DNA from: Bradyrhizobium sediminis
GTDB taxonomy: Bacteria > Pseudomonadota > Alphaproteobacteria > Rhizobiales > Xanthobacteraceae
Length of the DNA: 64,000 bases
Direction: 5' to 3'
NCBI RefSeq assembly: GCF_018736085.1
Contig: NZ_CP076134.1
Location: forward strand, 5,094,501 to 5,158,500
Shown here: piece by piece, positions 61,687-64,000 of the stretch
Position numbering within the stretch: position 1 is the first letter of the stretch
Layout of the letters: the number at the start of each line of letters is the position of its first letter
Program-made: the position numbers and the translations under genes
Notes under the pieces: model-generated
The model's database searches: none
What the model saw: the letters and a program-made list of their open reading frames with translations, nothing else
What the model was told of the DNA's origin: nothing

Positions 61687-62886
61687 TTAGAACATCAGGC
61701 CCTCCTTCACCAGCACCCAGCGGCCGTTCTTGATCTGCTGGACCTGCGTGATGGTGTTGGCGAGATGGTTGGTCTTGGAGAACTTGGTCGGCGGCGAATT
61801 GAAGATATCCTTGAACTGGTCGCCGGACTCCAGCGCATCGAGCATTTTCTGACCGGTCAGATCCTTGCCGGCCTTGTTCGCATAATGCGCGAACGTCGTC
61901 ACCGTATTGTAACCGATGATGGCCTGGGTGTTGGCGTCGGTGCCGAACATCTTCTTGTAGTTGGCGAGCCAGTCCTTCACTTTTCCCTTCGCGGTGTCTT
62001 CGTAGGGAATTTCGAAGCCTGATGCGGCATAGAGACCTTCCACCGCCTCCTTGCCGAGCGCCGGCACTTCGAGCACGTTGGTGGGCGTGGCGCCGAGGAA
62101 GGTGACGTCCCACCCGAGCTTCTTGGCTTCGCCCATCGCACCGATGGTCTCGCGGATCACCGTGCCGAGCACGACCATGTCGCAGCCGTCGGCTTTCATC
62201 TTGGCGACCTGCGCGCTGAAGTCGGATACGCCGCGCTTGTAGCTGGTGACCGAGGCCGGCGTCAGCTTCATCGCAGCGACCTGCTGGTTGAAGCCATCGA
62301 GCACATTCTTGCCGTACTCGTCGTCCTGATGCATGATGCAGGGCTTCTTGAAATTCTTCGCCTCGATCATGTATTTGACCGCCGCGCGGGTGCTCTCGAC
62401 ATAGGGCAAGAGGTTGTTGAACTTCAGCCGTTCCTGCGGCTTGGCCGGATCGAACTTGAAGGTGAATTCGGCAGCCGTCAGCGGGAACAATTGCAGCACG
62501 CCGGCATCGAACAGGACGTCCTGCGAGGCCAGCACGGTCGGCGAACCCATCGGGCCGACCATGGCGAAGATCTTGTCGCGCTCGACCATCTTCTGCGACG
62601 CCAGCACCGCGCGCTTCGGATCGTAGCCCGAGTCCTCGAGGATCAGCTTGATCTTGCGGCCGTTGATGCCGCCGGCGGCATTGATTTCCTCGACCGCCAT
62701 CTTCATGCCGTTGGAAACCGGCACGCCCCAGACCTTGATCGGGCCGGACAGGTCCTGGTGGGTCCCGATGACGATCTCGGTCGCCGAGATGCCTTCATTG
62801 GTGACTTTGGTCTGGGCTGCGGCCGGCAGGTGGGTCAGCGCGAGGGCGCCCACCGCAAGGCCCAGCGCCTTGAACGATTTCGACAT
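61687..62886 (-). CDS. Branched-chain amino acid ABC transporter-type binding protein (LivK-like)
   Basis: Periplasmic binding protein of 399 residues, signal peptide MSKSFKALGLAVGALALTHLPAAA, then a type I periplasmic-binding fold (EIVIGTHQDLSGPIKVWGVPVSNGMKM, then GGINGRKIKLILEDSGYDPKRAV). Despite the name, members of this family near acyl-CoA synthetases in Bradyrhizobium and Rhodopseudomonas often bind aromatic or aliphatic acids. ATG 62886 has GAGGAG upstream; the longer open frame to 62997 overlaps the synthetase end. It follows the acyl-CoA synthetase with 88 bp between, same strand, and ends at a terminator. The permeases and ATPases probably lie beyond the right edge. Confidence 0.93.
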   Translation of the reverse strand: MSKSFKALGLAVGALALTHLPAAAQTKVTNEGISATEIVIGTHQDLSGPIKVWGVPVSNGMKMAVEEINAAGGINGRKIKLILEDSGYDPKRAVLASQKMVERDKIFAMVGPMGSPTVLASQDVLFDAGVLQLFPLTAAEFTFKFDPAKPQERLKFNNLLPYVESTRAAVKYMIEAKNFKKPCIMHQDDEYGKNVLDGFNQQVAAMKLTPASVTSYKRGVSDFSAQVAKMKADGCDMVVLGTVIRETIGAMGEAKKLGWDVTFLGATPTNVLEVPALGKEAVEGLYAASGFEIPYEDTAKGKVKDWLANYKKMFGTDANTQAIIGYNTVTTFAHYANKAGKDLTGQKMLDALESGDQFKDIFNSPPTKFSKTNHLANTITQVQQIKNGRWVLVKEGLMF

Positions 62887-62974
62887 TGCAGTCTCCTCTT
62901 GGTTTGGCCCGTGTTGAGCGAAGGGTGGGGCCTCTGAATCCTTCGCCGTTTTCGATTGTCGGTCTGCTCGTTGC

Positions 62975-64000
62975 CTACGCGACCGCCCGCTGGCCATACA
63001 TGGCTTCGATCTCGCTCGCGTAACGCTTGTTCACGAAACTGCGCTTCAGCTTCATGGTCGGGGTCAATTCCTCGTCCTCGGGCGTCAGCTGGCGCTCGAT
63101 CAGGAAGAATTTCTTGATGGTTTCGACCCGCGCGAAATTGACGTTCACCGCCTCGATCTCGCGCTGGATCAGATCCTGGATTTCCGGTGCCCGACACAGG
63201 CTCGCATAATTGGTGAAGGGAATGTCGTGGTCCTGGGCGTATTTTTCGACGTTCTCCTGGTCGATCATGATCAGGCAGGTCAGGTAGGGCCGCTTGTCGC
63301 CGATCACCACGGCGTCCGAGACATAGGGCGAGAACTTGAGCTGGTTCTCGATTTCCGAGGGCGTGATGTTCTTGCCGCCCGAGGTGATGATGATGTCCTT
63401 CATCCGGTCGGTGATCTTGACGAAGCCCTCATTGTCGATCGAGCCGACGTCGCCGGTATGCAGCCATCCCCTGGGGTCGATGGTCTCGGCGGTCTTCTCC
63501 GGCTGGTTGAGGTAGCCCATGAACAAATAGTCGCCCTTGATCAGGATTTCGCCTTCCGGCGAGATCTTGACTTCGCCCCAGGGCGCGGCCTTGCCGACCG
63601 AGCCGAGCTTGACGCGTTCCGCCGGCATCACGGTGGCGACGCCGCAGTTTTCGGTCTGGCCATAGACTTCGCGCATGTCGATGCCGAGCGCGAGGTACCA
63701 GCGGATCAGATCCGGCGAGATCGGCGCCGCACCGGTGAAGGCCAGCCGGCAGCGATCCAGCCCGAGCATGCGGCGGATGTTGCGGAACACCAGCCAGTAC
63801 GCCGCCTGATTGGCGAGCCGCAACGACAACGGAGCCGCATCGCCCTGCAGCTTGTATTCGGTCTGGCGATAGCCCACCGCCAGCGCCTGGCGGTACATCC
63901 AGTTCTGGAACGGGGTGGCGTCCTTCAGCGCGATCGTGATGCCGGAATAGAATTTTTCCCAGACTCGCGGCACCGCCAGAAACGCGGTGGGCTGCACTTC
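62975..64000 (-). CDS. Long-chain acyl-CoA synthetase (AMP-forming), N-terminus outside window
   Basis: C-terminal ~340 residues of an acyl-CoA ligase of the FAA1/COG1022 type. It has TFTGAAPI-like FTGAAPISPDLIRWYLALG, YGQTENCG, the GWLHTGDVG motif, the hinge DRMKDIIITSGGKNITPSEIE and the catalytic-lysine region ELTPTMKLKR. The frame is open through 64000, so the start is outside the window; GTG 63997 is not the real start. The downstream LivK-like gene suggests uptake and activation of an organic acid as one unit. Confidence 0.92.
   Translation of the reverse strand, partial: EVQPTAFLAVPRVWEKFYSGITIALKDATPFQNWMYRQALAVGYRQTEYKLQGDAAPLSLRLANQAAYWLVFRNIRRMLGLDRCRLAFTGAAPISPDLIRWYLALGIDMREVYGQTENCGVATVMPAERVKLGSVGKAAPWGEVKISPEGEILIKGDYLFMGYLNQPEKTAETIDPRGWLHTGDVGSIDNEGFVKITDRMKDIIITSGGKNITPSEIENQLKFSPYVSDAVVIGDKRPYLTCLIMIDQENVEKYAQDHDIPFTNYASLCRAPEIQDLIQREIEAVNVNFARVETIKKFFLIERQLTPEDEELTPTMKLKRSFVNKRYASEIEAMYGQRAVA

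Overview
The window is a high-GC chromosome segment from an alphaproteobacterium, most likely Bradyrhizobium or a close relative. That assignment rests on gene families typical of the group (a membrane ferritin behind an Irr-type ICE palindrome, PrtD/HlyD type I secretion genes, a FecR-RTX giant protein, many CoA-ester enzymes) and on several families of intergenic palindromes that I recall as common in Bradyrhizobium genomes. No tRNA, rRNA or CRISPR array was seen.

1-18 kb is acyl-CoA and aromatic-acid metabolism. It holds a feruloyl-CoA-synthase-like ligase cut by the left edge, an enoyl-CoA hydratase, an SDR and a TetR regulator, divergent from a thiolase and an acyl-CoA ligase. Then come an epoxide-hydrolase-like enzyme, MbfA, an amidase, an NTF2-like protein, a zinc alcohol dehydrogenase, an AidB-like acyl-CoA dehydrogenase, a GST-like protein, an SDR and another hydratase. 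An intact IS630-family element sits exactly in the stop codon of that last hydratase. 18-31 kb holds a GNAT protein, a DUF1127 protein, a tcuR-tcuA-tcuB-like tricarballylate locus, an L,D-transpeptidase, a PhzF-like protein, a Rieske/amidohydrolase operon, a metallo-beta-lactamase-fold protein that has lost its main zinc motif, and a CinA-type amidase.

30.7-33.8 kb encodes a type I secretion ABC exporter and its HlyD adaptor. After a thioesterase/LysR divergent pair and a GlsB-like membrane protein, 36.2-45.5 kb is a dipeptide/oligopeptide-type ABC uptake operon. An amidase and its small GatC/AtzG-like partner are embedded in it, and a second, divergent substrate-binding protein lies next to it.

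The most striking region is 45.6-58.5 kb. A CHASE2-domain class III adenylate cyclase lies downstream of a 3055-residue secreted protein made of an N-terminal module, a TAAAG site, a FecR domain, a TolB-like propeller and several RTX blocks. Divergent from it is a periplasmic transglutaminase-like cysteine protease of the LapG family. Together with the exporter 14 kb away this looks like a Lap-type surface-retention system whose receptor may be FecR/CHASE2/cAMP instead of the c-di-GMP receptor LapD; that connection is my inference.

58.6-64 kb holds a small cysteine-rich LprI-like secreted protein, a PQQ- and haem-containing alcohol dehydrogenase, a LivK-like binding protein, and a long-chain acyl-CoA synthetase that runs off the right edge.
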